64,000 nt of DNA, taken from the NCBI GenBank assembly GCA_045631485.1, contig JAZQUU010000038.1, positions 62,001 through 126,000 on the forward strand, given 5' to 3'. The translations under genes were made by a program, and so were the position numbers. The notes under the pieces were generated by a model that saw only the letters and a list, made by a program, of their open reading frames with translations, was not told the DNA's origin and searched no databases. Each line of letters begins with the position of its first letter. Positions within the stretch are counted from its first letter, which is position 1. Positions 8,220 through 16,839 of this stretch are shown piece by piece. The DNA is from SIG452 sp045631485. Its GTDB lineage: Bacteria > Bacillota > Clostridia > UMGS1840.

Positions 8220-9701
8220 ATGTTTATTGATATTAAAAACAGACGAGAAGTGTTTTGGGATAATGCGATGATTATTCCCGAACATACCACCGCAGAGTTA
8301 AAGCTTCATAACCCCGTAAAGCGTGAACATATTTTCACCTTTGATGCTCCCTGGGAGCGTGCAGGCATCGGCTACACCATCACTGTAAAAGACGGGGAAT
8401 TATTTCGGATGTACTATGTGTGCAACATTCCCGAAACACACGGCGTGTTTGCCACCCGTGTGGTATGTATGATGGAATCTGGTGACGGTGTCAACTGGAT
8501 TCGTCCCAATTTGGGTCTTCATGAGTTTGACGGCTCCACCGATAACAACATTATTCTGGCAGATACCCGTGATGAGAAATTGCAGGAGCCTTTCGATAAC
8601 TTCTTCGTGTTTATTGACGAAAATCCCGATTGCAAGCCAGAAGAAAAATTCAAAGCTTTGGCACTTTGCAGAAACTTAGAAGAAAAAGAGCACATTCACT
8701 GGTTAAGTCCCCGTGAAATGTGGTTATATACCTCCGCCGACGGAATTCATTTTGTGAGAAACCGTATGGTAGTAAACTCCGATTTTGTGGGCAGAGGCGG
8801 ATTTGACAGTATCAACACCGCCTGGTGGGATAAGGATGACGGGAAATACCATTGCTTTGTGCGTGTGTTTATGAAAGACAGAGTTCGAGACATTAAATAT
8901 ATGCAGTCCACCGATTTTGTGAATTGGTCCGAGCCCATTCTTTTAAACTACGGCGAAAGCGAAGAATATGAGCTTTACACCAACCACATTATGAAATATT
9001 ACCGTGCGCCTCACATGTTTATCGGCTTCCCCGAACGGTATATCCAAAGGCCCACCTTCGGCAAAAACTTTGAGCAGATGAACGGAGAGGAAGGTGCAAG
9101 ATTAAGAAAAGAGCGTGCCGAAAAGCTGGAGCTTCGCATCGGCACCGCCATCACCGAGTGCATCTTTATGTGCTCCCGTGATGCCTTGAACTGGAAACGC
9201 TACGATGATATGTTTTTCCCCTTAGAGCAGGAGCATACCCATAACTGGGCATACGGGGACAACAGTTGCCCCATGTATCCTTTATTGGAAACCGATATGC
9301 CCGCTCCCTGGGAAGGCAAGGAAATTTCCTTCTACATTCCGGAGGGTTCATTCTCCCCCAATCCTCATAAATTATACCGTCACTCCATCCGTCTGGACGG
9401 GTTTGCTTCCTATCATGCAGATTATGATGTGAAGCAGGTGACAACCAAGTCCATTCTGTTTACGGGAAACGAACTCCACTTAAACTTCTCCACTTCCGCT
9501 TTAGGTTGGATTTATGTGGATGTGTTGGATGCCAACAACAAACCTTTGGAGGGTTGGCACAGCTGCGAGCTCTTTGGCAACACCACAGACAGAACCGTGT
9601 ATTTCGGTGACTCTAAAGATGTTTCCTCTTTGCAGGGCAAGGTTATCCGTTTGCGGTTTACTATGAGAAGTGCAGACATTTACTCCTACAAATTTGAATA
9701 A
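8220..9701 (+). CDS. beta-propeller glycosidase-like protein, tandem copy 1
   Basis: The 493-residue protein has no signal peptide or membrane segment. At least four propeller-like repeats carry a D-x-x-N-W/H-F signature: SGDGVNW, SADGIHF, STDFVNW, SRDALNW. These resemble blades of GH32/GH43-type five-bladed propellers. A C-terminal beta-rich module from about residue 395 ends SADIYSYKFE. I recall relatives annotated only as hypothetical or GH32/43-like proteins, so activity and substrate are unassigned. Neighbours are a near-duplicate downstream and a GH20 hexosaminidase, which suggests intracellular breakdown of an imported glycan, perhaps containing amino sugars. AGAAAGGA precedes the ATG. 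Confidence 0.7.
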   Translation: MFIDIKNRREVFWDNAMIIPEHTTAELKLHNPVKREHIFTFDAPWERAGIGYTITVKDGELFRMYYVCNIPETHGVFATRVVCMMESGDGVNWIRPNLGLHEFDGSTDNNIILADTRDEKLQEPFDNFFVFIDENPDCKPEEKFKALALCRNLEEKEHIHWLSPREMWLYTSADGIHFVRNRMVVNSDFVGRGGFDSINTAWWDKDDGKYHCFVRVFMKDRVRDIKYMQSTDFVNWSEPILLNYGESEEYELYTNHIMKYYRAPHMFIGFPERYIQRPTFGKNFEQMNGEEGARLRKERAEKLELRIGTAITECIFMCSRDALNWKRYDDMFFPLEQEHTHNWAYGDNSCPMYPLLETDMPAPWEGKEISFYIPEGSFSPNPHKLYRHSIRLDGFASYHADYDVKQVTTKSILFTGNELHLNFSTSALGWIYVDVLDANNKPLEGWHSCELFGNTTDRTVYFGDSKDVSSLQGKVIRLRFTMRSADIYSYKFE

Positions 9702-9745
9702 TTGATCAAATTACTATAAACCGAAAAAAAGAAAGGGACACCATT

Positions 9746-11227
9746 ATGTTTATCGACATTAAAAACAGACGAGAAGTTTTTTGGGATGATTCCATGATTA
9801 TCCCCGAACACACCACTGCAGAATTAAAACTGCATCACCCTGTGAAAAAAGAATTTGCACTTGCCTTTGATGCTCCCTGGGAAGCTGCAGGCGTGGCTTA
9901 TCCCATGACCGTAAAAGACGGCGACATCTACCGTATGTATTACGTTGCCTCCCGCCCCAATATGCACGGGGCAGTGGGTACCCGTATTGTTTGTATGATG
10001 GAATCCACCGACTATGTCAACTGGACCCGTCCCAACGTTGGTCTGCACGAATACGACGGCAATACCGACAACAATATTATTTTAGTAAACTCCAATAACG
10101 ATGATTACGGTGAACCCTTTGATAACTTCTTCGTGTTTATTGACGAAAATCCCGACTGTCTGCCCGAAGAAAAATACAAAGCCATTGCACTCTGCTACGA
10201 TTATCACAAGCACAACCGTACCCATTGGCTGAGCCAGAGAGAAATGTGGTGCTACACTTCCCCCGACGGCATCCACTTTAAACGAAACTTTTTGGTAATG
10301 GATTCCGACACCGCGGTTCGTGGCGGATTTGACAGTCAGAATGTGGCATGGTGGGATAAAGAAGACCAAAAATATCATTGCTTTATCCGTGTGTTTATGA
10401 AAGATAGAGTGCGAGACATCAAATATATGCACTCTACCGATTTTAAAAACTGGTCGGAGCCGGTGCTCTTAAACTATGGTGAAAGCGAAGAATATCAGCT
10501 TTATACCAACGAAATTATGAAATACCCCAGAGCTCCCCATATGTTTATCGGGTTCCCCATGCGATATGTGGAACGGACCTCTTTAGGCAAAAACTTTGAG
10601 CAGATGGGCGGCGAAGAAGGAAAGCGTCTCCGCTGGGATCGTGCCGAAACCAAAGAATTAAGAATGGGTACCGCCATCACAGATTGTCTGTTTATGTGTT
10701 CCCGTGACGGGATGAACTGGAAACGTTATGACGAAATGTTTTTAGAACGGGAAGAAGAACATCCCTATAACTGGTCCTACGGTGATTTTTCCACCCCCGT
10801 TTATCCCTTTATTGAAACCAAAATGCCCGAACCCTGGGAAGGAAACGAACTTTCTTTCTTTGTGCAGGAATTTGCCCGTCCCGGGCTCCCGGCAAACTTG
10901 TACCGTCATTGTATGCGTTTGGACGGCTTTGCTTCCTACCACGCAGATTATGATGTAAAACAGGTTACCACCAAATCCATCTTATTTACAGGTAACGAAC
11001 TCCACTTAAACTTCTCCACCTCCGCACTTGGCTGGATTTATGTGGATGTGTTAGACGCCAACAACAAACCCCTGGAGGGTTGGCACAGTTGCGAACTCTT
11101 TGGTAACACTACCGACAGAACCGTGTATTTTGGCGATTCCAAAGATGTGTCATCTCTGCAGGGCAAAGTGATTCGTTTACGATTCACCATGCGAAGTGCA
11201 GATATTTATTCCTACAAATTTGAATAA
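9746..11227 (+). CDS. beta-propeller glycosidase-like protein, tandem copy 2
   Basis: Also 493 residues and collinear with the preceding gene. The same blade signatures recur (STDYVNW, SPDGIHF, STDFKNW, SRDGMNW). The first three quarters diverge clearly from copy 1, including the propeller loops. From RLDGFASYHADYD to the stop the two proteins are identical over roughly 100 residues, yet the DNA there has many synonymous differences. GAAAGGGA precedes the ATG. The duplication is old, with different propeller specificities plausible on a constrained C-terminal module. Function is not assigned beyond probable glycoside binding or hydrolysis. Confidence 0.7.
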   Translation: MFIDIKNRREVFWDDSMIIPEHTTAELKLHHPVKKEFALAFDAPWEAAGVAYPMTVKDGDIYRMYYVASRPNMHGAVGTRIVCMMESTDYVNWTRPNVGLHEYDGNTDNNIILVNSNNDDYGEPFDNFFVFIDENPDCLPEEKYKAIALCYDYHKHNRTHWLSQREMWCYTSPDGIHFKRNFLVMDSDTAVRGGFDSQNVAWWDKEDQKYHCFIRVFMKDRVRDIKYMHSTDFKNWSEPVLLNYGESEEYQLYTNEIMKYPRAPHMFIGFPMRYVERTSLGKNFEQMGGEEGKRLRWDRAETKELRMGTAITDCLFMCSRDGMNWKRYDEMFLEREEEHPYNWSYGDFSTPVYPFIETKMPEPWEGNELSFFVQEFARPGLPANLYRHCMRLDGFASYHADYDVKQVTTKSILFTGNELHLNFSTSALGWIYVDVLDANNKPLEGWHSCELFGNTTDRTVYFGDSKDVSSLQGKVIRLRFTMRSADIYSYKFE

Positions 11228-11245
11228 CAAAAAAGGAGAAAACCA

Positions 11246-12958
11246 ATGCTTCATTTAATTCCAACCCCGAAAACGCTCGTGGAAATTCCCGTTGTTTTAG
11301 AAAAGAAAGTGCTCTCTTTGGCTTGTTCCTTAGATGATGCAAGACTCAAAAACGCTACCAAAAATCTGCCTTTAGCAGAAGGCGGAATCCCCCTTTATAT
11401 TTCTTACGAAGAAAAAGGATCGGAAGCCTACACCTTAACCTTAACCAACGAAAAGGCAGAAATCATCGGGGAAAGCGCACAGGCTGCTTTCTACGGCATC
11501 CAGACCTTGCGCCAGATTTTTACCCACGATACCCTTACTGAGTTAACCATTTCCGATGCTCCCGATATGGGGTACCGCGGTTTCTATCACGACACCACCC
11601 GAGGCAAAGTGCCCAAAGTGGAAACCTTAAAGAAACTAATTGACCAAATGGCATACTACAAATTAAATTCTCTGCAGTTTTATGTGGAGCATTCCTTTGA
11701 TTTTAAAGAATATGCAGGCACCAAAGAAAAAACAGGTTACTTCACCGCAGAAGAAATCAAAGAACTTGATGACTACTGCTACGAAAACTTTATTGAATTT
11801 ATCCCCTCTTTATCCTGCTTTGGTCACTTATACGAACTGCTCCAGCAGCCCGAATATCAGCATTTAAGAGAATTAGACACCTTTGAACAGGAATATATGA
11901 CCTGGTGGGAAAGAATGGCGCATCACACCATCGACCCCACAAATCCCGAAAGCTTTGAACTGATTAAAAGCTTAATCGACCAGTATATGCCCTTATTCCG
12001 CAGTAATAAATTCAACATCTGCTGCGATGAAACCTTCGATTTGCAGATTGGTCGTCATTGGAACGGCAATGCAGGTAATCTCTACATTGAATTCGTAAAG
12101 AAACTGGTAAGTTATCTGCAGTCCAAAGGCAAAACCGTTATGATGTGGGCAGATATTTTGCTCCATCACCCCGAAGTGATTTCCGAACTGCCCGAAAACG
12201 GCATCGAATACTTAAACTGGTGGTATGAACCCGAAATTCACGAAAACGATATTGAGCTCTTTGAAAAAATGCAAAAACCTCAAATCGTTTGTCCTGCTAC
12301 CTGGAGCTGGGAAGGCGTTGTGGAATGGGTGGAAAAAGAAGAAGGCAACATCGCCAATATGATTAACGCAGGCTACCGCCACGGTGCCAACGGCGTGTTA
12401 AACACCAACTGGGGCGACTTCGGAAACCCCTGCACCATTGAATTGGCGCTTTACGGTATGGTATTCGGCGGTGCAAAAGGATGGACTGTTGCCACCGAAG
12501 CTACCGACAGCTTTAAAGCAGATGTGAACCACCTGCTCTATGAAAACGAAAAAGGTTATCACTATTTAAGAACCTTAAGTGATTGTCAGAAGGATTTACG
12601 TTTCACCTTTGTTGCAAACGCTTATTCCAACACCTTATACACCAAAAAACGTCTGTTTGATGCTCCCTCCCCTGAGCGTGTAGAAGAAATCAGAACCATC
12701 TGCCAAAATGTGATTGATGAATTATCCAAACAGAGTTGGACACAGGATGAATTCCGCAAACAGATGATAATTTCCGCAGAAGGCATCATCGTGATGGACG
12801 AGCTTCTCGCCAAGGTGGCAGGCTATGCCATCGAAAGAAAATCCGATACCAAATCCTGGCTTGAAAAATTCTCCGAAGACTGGCTCAAGAAGAACAAAAA
12901 GAGTGAGTTAGACGCAGTAATGGACATTTTCTTAACCTTAGATAAGCACTATCACTAA
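11246..12958 (+). CDS. GH20-like beta-N-acetylhexosaminidase
   Basis: The 570-residue protein has a GH20 layout: a small N-terminal alpha/beta domain, with AAFYGIQTLRQIF (80-92) as its hallmark end, then a TIM barrel opening with MGYRGFYHDTTRGKVPK. The catalytic Asp-Glu pair is in NICCDETFDL (Asp261-Glu262), which in GH20 orients the substrate acetamido group and acts as acid. YLNWWYEPE and GVLNTNWGDFGNP further on fit substrate-binding strands. No signal peptide, so it should be cytoplasmic. AAAAGGAG precedes the ATG. It closes the operon before a strong terminator. Specificity (GlcNAc or GalNAc) is unknown. Confidence 0.85.
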   Translation: MLHLIPTPKTLVEIPVVLEKKVLSLACSLDDARLKNATKNLPLAEGGIPLYISYEEKGSEAYTLTLTNEKAEIIGESAQAAFYGIQTLRQIFTHDTLTELTISDAPDMGYRGFYHDTTRGKVPKVETLKKLIDQMAYYKLNSLQFYVEHSFDFKEYAGTKEKTGYFTAEEIKELDDYCYENFIEFIPSLSCFGHLYELLQQPEYQHLRELDTFEQEYMTWWERMAHHTIDPTNPESFELIKSLIDQYMPLFRSNKFNICCDETFDLQIGRHWNGNAGNLYIEFVKKLVSYLQSKGKTVMMWADILLHHPEVISELPENGIEYLNWWYEPEIHENDIELFEKMQKPQIVCPATWSWEGVVEWVEKEEGNIANMINAGYRHGANGVLNTNWGDFGNPCTIELALYGMVFGGAKGWTVATEATDSFKADVNHLLYENEKGYHYLRTLSDCQKDLRFTFVANAYSNTLYTKKRLFDAPSPERVEEIRTICQNVIDELSKQSWTQDEFRKQMIISAEGIIVMDELLAKVAGYAIERKSDTKSWLEKFSEDWLKKNKKSELDAVMDIFLTLDKHYH

Positions 12959-12972
12959 AAAATACAACGAAA

Positions 12973-13007
12973 AAGGACTTGCATTTTTTAATGCAAGTCC
13001 TTTTTTT
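12973..13007 (+). terminator. terminator shared by the GH20 gene and degV
   Basis: AAGGACTTGCATT and AATGCAAGTCCTT form a 13-bp stem around TTTT, followed by TTTTTTT on the plus strand. It lies between convergent genes and has an A-run on the other side, so it probably works both ways. Confidence 0.85.
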
Positions 13008-13044
13008 CGTTTAGCTTTATTAGAAAGAAAGTGTCTTTTTTTTA

Positions 13045-13884
13045 TTATTTCGTAAAGAATGCAATGGCAACAATGCCGGGGCCTGCGTGGGTACCGATGG
13101 TGCTTCCCATTAAGATGGATTCTTTGGGAGCGTTGCCGTCTTTCCAGAAATCTTTGGTCTGTTCTAAGAACAATTTTACCCCTTCGTCATTCTGACCGCT
13201 ATGTCCGAACAGAACAGGCTTGGTGTAGTCAATTTCGCCCACTTTTTTGATTTCCTCAATCAATGCCTGATTGCCTAATTTTGCACCTCTGGCTTTGCCG
13301 ATCTGATGGATGGCACCGTCATACACTTTCACGATGGGTTTAATGTTTAACAAACCACCCACCAGGGATACCACACCGGAAATTCTGCCGCCCATTTTTA
13401 AGTATTTTAAGGTATCTACCATTGCAATAATATATAATTTATCTTTGATGGAATCTAAGATATCTTTAATTTCTTTGGCGGATTTTCCTTCTTCGCACAA
13501 ACGAAGTGCATATTCCACCATAACGCCGGAACCAACTGCCACGTTGCCGGAATCCACTAAATAGATATTATCAAATTCCCGGGATGCGATATGTGCACTC
13601 TGGCAGGTTCCGGAAAGTCCTGATGCCACAGTAATTACCACGGCCTCGTCTCCTGCATCGGCCACTTTCTGAAACTCACTGCGAAAGGCTTCGGGAGTTA
13701 CCTGAGAGGTGGTGGGAAGAGTCTCCACAGTTTCTAATCGTTTGTAAAACTCTTCGTTGGTGATGGTAACACCGTCAATAAATTCTTCTTCGCCAAAACG
13801 AACAGTCAACGGAATTACGGTGGTCAATGCTCTGCGGTCTTCCATTAAATTTGCGGTGGAATCGATAATAATTCTTGTTTTCAT
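13045..13884 (-). CDS. DegV-family fatty-acid-binding protein
   Basis: The 279-residue protein has the DegV pattern: IIIDSTANL at the N-terminus, TSQVTPEAF, TVASGLSGTCQSA (fatty-acid carboxylate pocket), a GKSAKEI helix, GGRISGV and the C-terminal GTHAGPG. DegV proteins bind a fatty acid; FakB members present it to the FakA kinase for phospholipid synthesis. The ATG at 13884 is preferred because GGGAG lies seven bases before it, while the ATG two codons upstream would overlap that site. It is co-transcribed with marR 16 bases upstream, so lipid-linked control by MarR is plausible but inferred. Confidence 0.9.
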   Translation of the reverse strand: MKTRIIIDSTANLMEDRRALTTVIPLTVRFGEEEFIDGVTITNEEFYKRLETVETLPTTSQVTPEAFRSEFQKVADAGDEAVVITVASGLSGTCQSAHIASREFDNIYLVDSGNVAVGSGVMVEYALRLCEEGKSAKEIKDILDSIKDKLYIIAMVDTLKYLKMGGRISGVVSLVGGLLNIKPIVKVYDGAIHQIGKARGAKLGNQALIEEIKKVGEIDYTKPVLFGHSGQNDEGVKLFLEQTKDFWKDGNAPKESILMGSTIGTHAGPGIVAIAFFTK

Positions 13885-13900
13885 AGCCATTCTCCCTATA

Positions 13901-14341
13901 TTATAAACCTTCTCTGGTAATTTCCTGCAGATTTTTTGCAATCACCTGCAGTGCATAATAAAAATGTTCCCGTTCTTCTTCACTAAGACCGCTGCCGCCT
14001 TTTTCCACGGCAAGCTTAATCCTCTCACGAAGCTCATAGGTGGCTTTTTTGCCTGCTTCTGTCAAACGGATTTTGGCACGGTAACCGTTGCCCGCATCTC
14101 GTTCTACCAACCCTTTTTTCTCCATTTCGGAAATCACACGGGAGGCTTCCGCCTTGTCTCTGTGGCAAATTTCCGAAAGGTTGGTGCAGGTTAAGCCTTC
14201 TTCACTTTTATAAAGAGCAATCATATAAACTGCCGCTCTTCCTTTTAAGCCAAAGGGTTTTAATTCTTCGTTTGCAATCTTGTTCCAGGAGGAAGTGAGT
14301 TGCGTTAAACCTAATGAAAAAATTTCGAAGCGTCCAATCAT
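13901..14341 (-). CDS. MarR-family transcriptional regulator
   Basis: A 146-residue winged-helix protein: helices with LGLTQLTSSWNKIANEELKPFGL, recognition-helix region LTCTNLSEICHRDKAEASRVISEMEKKGLVERD, and wing GYRAKIRLTEAGKK. MarR proteins are dimeric repressors relieved by small ligands. Its own promoter carries two inverted repeats with TTGAA/TTCAA half-sites, so it is probably autoregulatory and controls degV. Its target ligand is unknown. Confidence 0.9.
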   Translation of the reverse strand: MIGRFEIFSLGLTQLTSSWNKIANEELKPFGLKGRAAVYMIALYKSEEGLTCTNLSEICHRDKAEASRVISEMEKKGLVERDAGNGYRAKIRLTEAGKKATYELRERIKLAVEKGGSGLSEEEREHFYYALQVIAKNLQEITREGL

Positions 14342-14360
14342 AAGATAACCGCCTTACCAA

Positions 14361-14420
14361 TATACTTGTTGAAACTTCAACAAGTATATTGTATCACACC
14401 AATGTTGAAATGTCAACATT
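14361..14420 (-). promoter_or_regulatory. marR-degV promoter with two MarR-type operators
   Basis: Minus-strand TTGACA (14416-14411) and TACAAT (14393-14388) are exactly 17 bases apart. Palindrome 1 (14361-14388) has perfect 13-bp arms, TATACTTGTTGAA and TTCAACAAGTATA, just downstream of the -10 box. Palindrome 2 (14401-14420), AATGTTGA-AATG-TCAACATT, covers the -35 box. Both share GTTGAA half-sites and lie at repressor positions. Confidence 0.8.
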
Positions 14421-14478
14421 TTTTTTAGAAAAAACCGAACCGAAAAAAATCGATGGCAAAGCTCCCCCCATCTATCAC

Positions 14479-14507
14479 TTGACAAAAAAATCGGTTAATG
14501 ATATACT
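14479..14507 (+). promoter_or_regulatory. sigma-A promoter of the cyclophilin gene
   Basis: TTGACA (14479-14484) and TATACT (14502-14507) with a 17-base spacer lie 26 bases before the ATG at 14533. GAAAGGAG is at 14516-14523. Confidence 0.8.
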
Positions 14508-14532
14508 TTACTCACGAAAGGAGTGTTTCAAT

Positions 14533-15822
14533 ATGAAATATCAACTAAAAAAACTTACTATCGGATTGCTCCTGGGAGCAACCGTTTCTTCTATGACCGC
14601 CTTTGCGGCAAATGCTACTCTCACAAAAGATATCACCTATCGCAATATTGAAATTGCGGTGGACGGCAATAAAATCACTCCCACCGATGCCAACGGCAAC
14701 TATGTGGAACCTTTTATTATGGACGGCACTACTTACCTGCCCGTAAGAGCCGTTGCCAACGCTTTTGATAAAGATGTTAGTTGGGAGGATGCCACCAGCA
14801 CCGTTTCGTTGAATGCCAAAAATGAAACAAACGAAAGCAAAACAACCGCCCAAAAAGAAACCGTTCCTGCAGGCACCATACAAAAAGATGTGACCTACCG
14901 TGATATTAAAATCGTGGTGGATGGAAGCCAAATCACTCCCACAGATGCCAACGGCAATCCCGTGGAACCTTTTATTATGGACGGCACCACCTACCTGCCC
15001 GTAAGAGCCGTTGCCAATGCCTTCGGCAAAGAGGTTGGCTGGGATGATGCCACCAGTACCGTTTATCTTGGTCAACAACCTGCAGAAAATGGCAGTGTGG
15101 ACGGAATCTACACATCATCGATGGGATTGAATTTGATTCTCAATACGAATAATACCGGCTCCTTATCCGACGGATACACCACAGAAAACTTCATCTGGGC
15201 ACAAGATAGCAACAGTGTTACCTTAATCAATCCCAATTTTCCGGATGACCCCATCGTTTTAAGTGTGAATGGAAATCAGTTATCTTTCACCGAGGATATG
15301 TACACCCTGATTTTTAACAAAGTTGATGCGTCCCTGCTTGCTAAACAAATGGAAATCGTCACTATGAAAACTGTTACCGTGGATAAAACCGATGCCAAAA
15401 AGCCCATCGTCACCATCGAAATGGCAGACGGCAGTGTGATGAAAGCAGAACTTTATCCCAACGTGGCTCCCATCAGTGTGGAAAACTTTATCTCCTTAAT
15501 CGAAAAAGGCTTTTATGACGGTTTAACCTTCCATAGAAACATTCCCGGATTTGTGATTCAGGGCGGTTGTCCCGTTGGCAACGGTACCGGCGGACCAGGC
15601 TACTCCATCAAAGGTGAATTTTCCTCCAACGGCGTGGAAAACAATTTAAAACATACCCGCGGCGTTCTGTCTATGGCAAGAGCAACGGATCCCGATTCTG
15701 CAGGCAGTCAGTTCTTTATTATGCATGCAGATGCGCCCCACTTAGACGGCGAATATGCAGCTTTCGGTAAAGTGATCGAAGGTATGGATGTGGTAGATGC
15801 CATCGCAAACTCCGGTATGTAA
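14533..15822 (+). CDS. secreted cyclophilin-type peptidyl-prolyl isomerase with two copper-amine-oxidase-N repeats
   Basis: From ATG 14533 the protein has 429 residues. A signal peptide (KKLTIGLLLGATVSSMTAFA) is followed by two near-identical copper-amine-oxidase N-terminal-like repeats, each holding YRxIxIxVDG-ITPTDANG-VEPFIMDGTTYLPVRAVANAF. Next is a linker beta domain. From about residue 325 comes a cyclophilin domain with FHRNIPGFVIQGG, GSQFFIMHADAPHLDG and AAFGKVIEGMDVVD. It should assist folding of exported proteins, with the repeats probably holding it at the cell wall. The two repeats are strongly alike in DNA too, which marks a recent internal duplication. It stands alone between its own promoter and terminator. 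Confidence 0.9.
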   Translation: MKYQLKKLTIGLLLGATVSSMTAFAANATLTKDITYRNIEIAVDGNKITPTDANGNYVEPFIMDGTTYLPVRAVANAFDKDVSWEDATSTVSLNAKNETNESKTTAQKETVPAGTIQKDVTYRDIKIVVDGSQITPTDANGNPVEPFIMDGTTYLPVRAVANAFGKEVGWDDATSTVYLGQQPAENGSVDGIYTSSMGLNLILNTNNTGSLSDGYTTENFIWAQDSNSVTLINPNFPDDPIVLSVNGNQLSFTEDMYTLIFNKVDASLLAKQMEIVTMKTVTVDKTDAKKPIVTIEMADGSVMKAELYPNVAPISVENFISLIEKGFYDGLTFHRNIPGFVIQGGCPVGNGTGGPGYSIKGEFSSNGVENNLKHTRGVLSMARATDPDSAGSQFFIMHADAPHLDGEYAAFGKVIEGMDVVDAIANSGM

Positions 15823-15834
15823 CATCCTTACAAC

Positions 15835-15867
15835 AAAAAAAGACATCCATCAGGATGTCTTTTTTTA
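15835..15867 (+). terminator. terminator of the cyclophilin gene
   Basis: AGACATCC-ATCA-GGATGTCT with flanking A- and T-runs, 12 bases after the stop codon. Confidence 0.9.
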
Positions 15868-15925
15868 TTGAATCATATGTGAGTACCTTCTTGATTTCCC
15901 GAAATCTTCTGCGATACTCCATAAT

Positions 15926-16124
15926 TGGTTTCGGGAGGCGTGTTACGAACCACCGACCGACCGGTTATCACTTCGTGCCGGTTTGCGGTGCCCAAAACTG
16001 CTATCGGTTCGCTGCTCGCTCACCGCAGTTTTGACCGCTGCACCAGTGATTGCTCTCTTTCTCCGCCTCGCGGCGTTCGCAATCACTGCCCAACGAGCCA
16101 CGCTCGTCTGTCTCATAACCCGAT
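15926..16124 (-). pseudogene. tRNA-fMet-like 3' fragment joined to nested palindromes
   Basis: Plus-strand 15926-15968 closely follows the 3' half of the intact tRNA-fMet complement (TGGTTTCGGGAGGCG against TGGTTGCGGGAGGCG, then GAACCACCGACC). It departs at the anticodon stem. The rest is a nested palindrome: outer GGTTAT/ATAACC, inner CAAAACTGC/GCAGTTTTG and CAGTGATTGC/GCAATCACTG, with GC-rich loops rich in CGAG/CTCG motifs. The right end, CTCATAACCCGA, matches the fMet anticodon region in inverted orientation. It looks like a broken tRNA copy carrying or captured by a palindromic element. I see no gene between 15868 and 16160. Confidence 0.5.
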
Positions 16125-16160
16125 TTTTTTTGTATTGTTTCGTTTCTTATAAAAGAAAAA

Positions 16161-16180
16161 GGCATCCGTTCTCGGATGCC
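16161..16180 (-). terminator. terminator of the tRNA-Leu/tRNA-fMet unit
   Basis: GGCATCCG-TTCT-CGGATGCC; on the minus strand TTTTTCTTTT follows. It begins a few bases after the tRNA-fMet CCA end. Confidence 0.8.
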
Positions 16181-16184
16181 TTTA

Positions 16185-16261
<77 letters not shown>

Positions 16262-16287
16262 TTATAAACGCTTGAGCAAGAAAAACA

Positions 16288-16376
16288 TGGTGCCGGAAAC
16301 CGGAATCGAACCGGTACGGGAGTCACCTCCCACAGGATTTTAAGTCCTGGGCGTCTGCCAGTTCCGCCACTCCGGC
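16288..16376 (-). tRNA. tRNA-Leu (TAA)
   Basis: Minus strand, starting GCCGGAG and ending CTTCCGGCA-like acceptor with encoded CCA. Anticodon loop CTTAAAA gives TAA. The long variable arm (TGGGAGGTGACTCCC) is typical of class II tRNA-Leu. It is the first gene of the tRNA pair. Confidence 0.95.
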
Positions 16377-16403
16377 GCATCTCTCTTACTCAAGCGCTAA
16401 ACT

Positions 16404-16432
16404 ATAATACCATACTAAAAGCGATTTGTCAA
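16404..16432 (-). promoter_or_regulatory. sigma-A promoter of the tRNA pair
   Basis: Minus-strand TTGACA (16432-16427) and TATTAT (16409-16404), 17-base spacer, about 27 bases before tRNA-Leu. Confidence 0.8.
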
Positions 16433-16576
16433 GAGATTTGTGAAAAAAATTTATAAAATTTATAAAAAACGGTTTTCCGGTTGTTTTTCTGCTATCATAT
16501 TATGCAAAATGATGTACCTTAAGAACCGGGATGCAGTATGTTTTTCACACTGCATCCGCTTTCCAATCAAAAATGG

Positions 16577-16750
16577 TTACAGACAAGTGATATTATCCAC
16601 AATCTGTCCCGCCGCTCTGAGCATTTTAGCGGCTTTCTTTTTTAAGTGGGCATTTTCTTTTTCGGAGCGTAAAGGGTCAAAAACCATTCCTGCCACGGCG
16701 CCCACTACCATACCTGCAAGAATTCCCTTCACATAGTTACTGTGATTCAT
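16577..16750 (-). CDS. small YtxH-like membrane-anchored protein
   Basis: This ORF encodes 57 residues: a glycine/alanine/valine-rich hydrophobic segment near the N-terminus (VKGILAGMVVGAVAGMVF), then a charged amphipathic part (SEKENAHLKKKAAKMLRAA). GGGAGGAC sits before the ATG. The layout matches small YtxH/gas-vesicle-like proteins of Firmicutes, whose role is unclear. Downstream on the same strand, a hairpin GGATGCAGT/ACTGCATCC (16529-16558) lacks a clear T-run but may end the transcript. Confidence 0.75.
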   Translation of the reverse strand: MNHSNYVKGILAGMVVGAVAGMVFDPLRSEKENAHLKKKAAKMLRAAGQIVDNITCL

Positions 16751-16839
16751 AACGTCCTCCCGCTAATCTATTCTAATCAAAGCTTTGTGTTTTTTAGTAT
16801 CGCCTTTCAGGCGCCGGTTTATGCAACTTTTTTATCATT

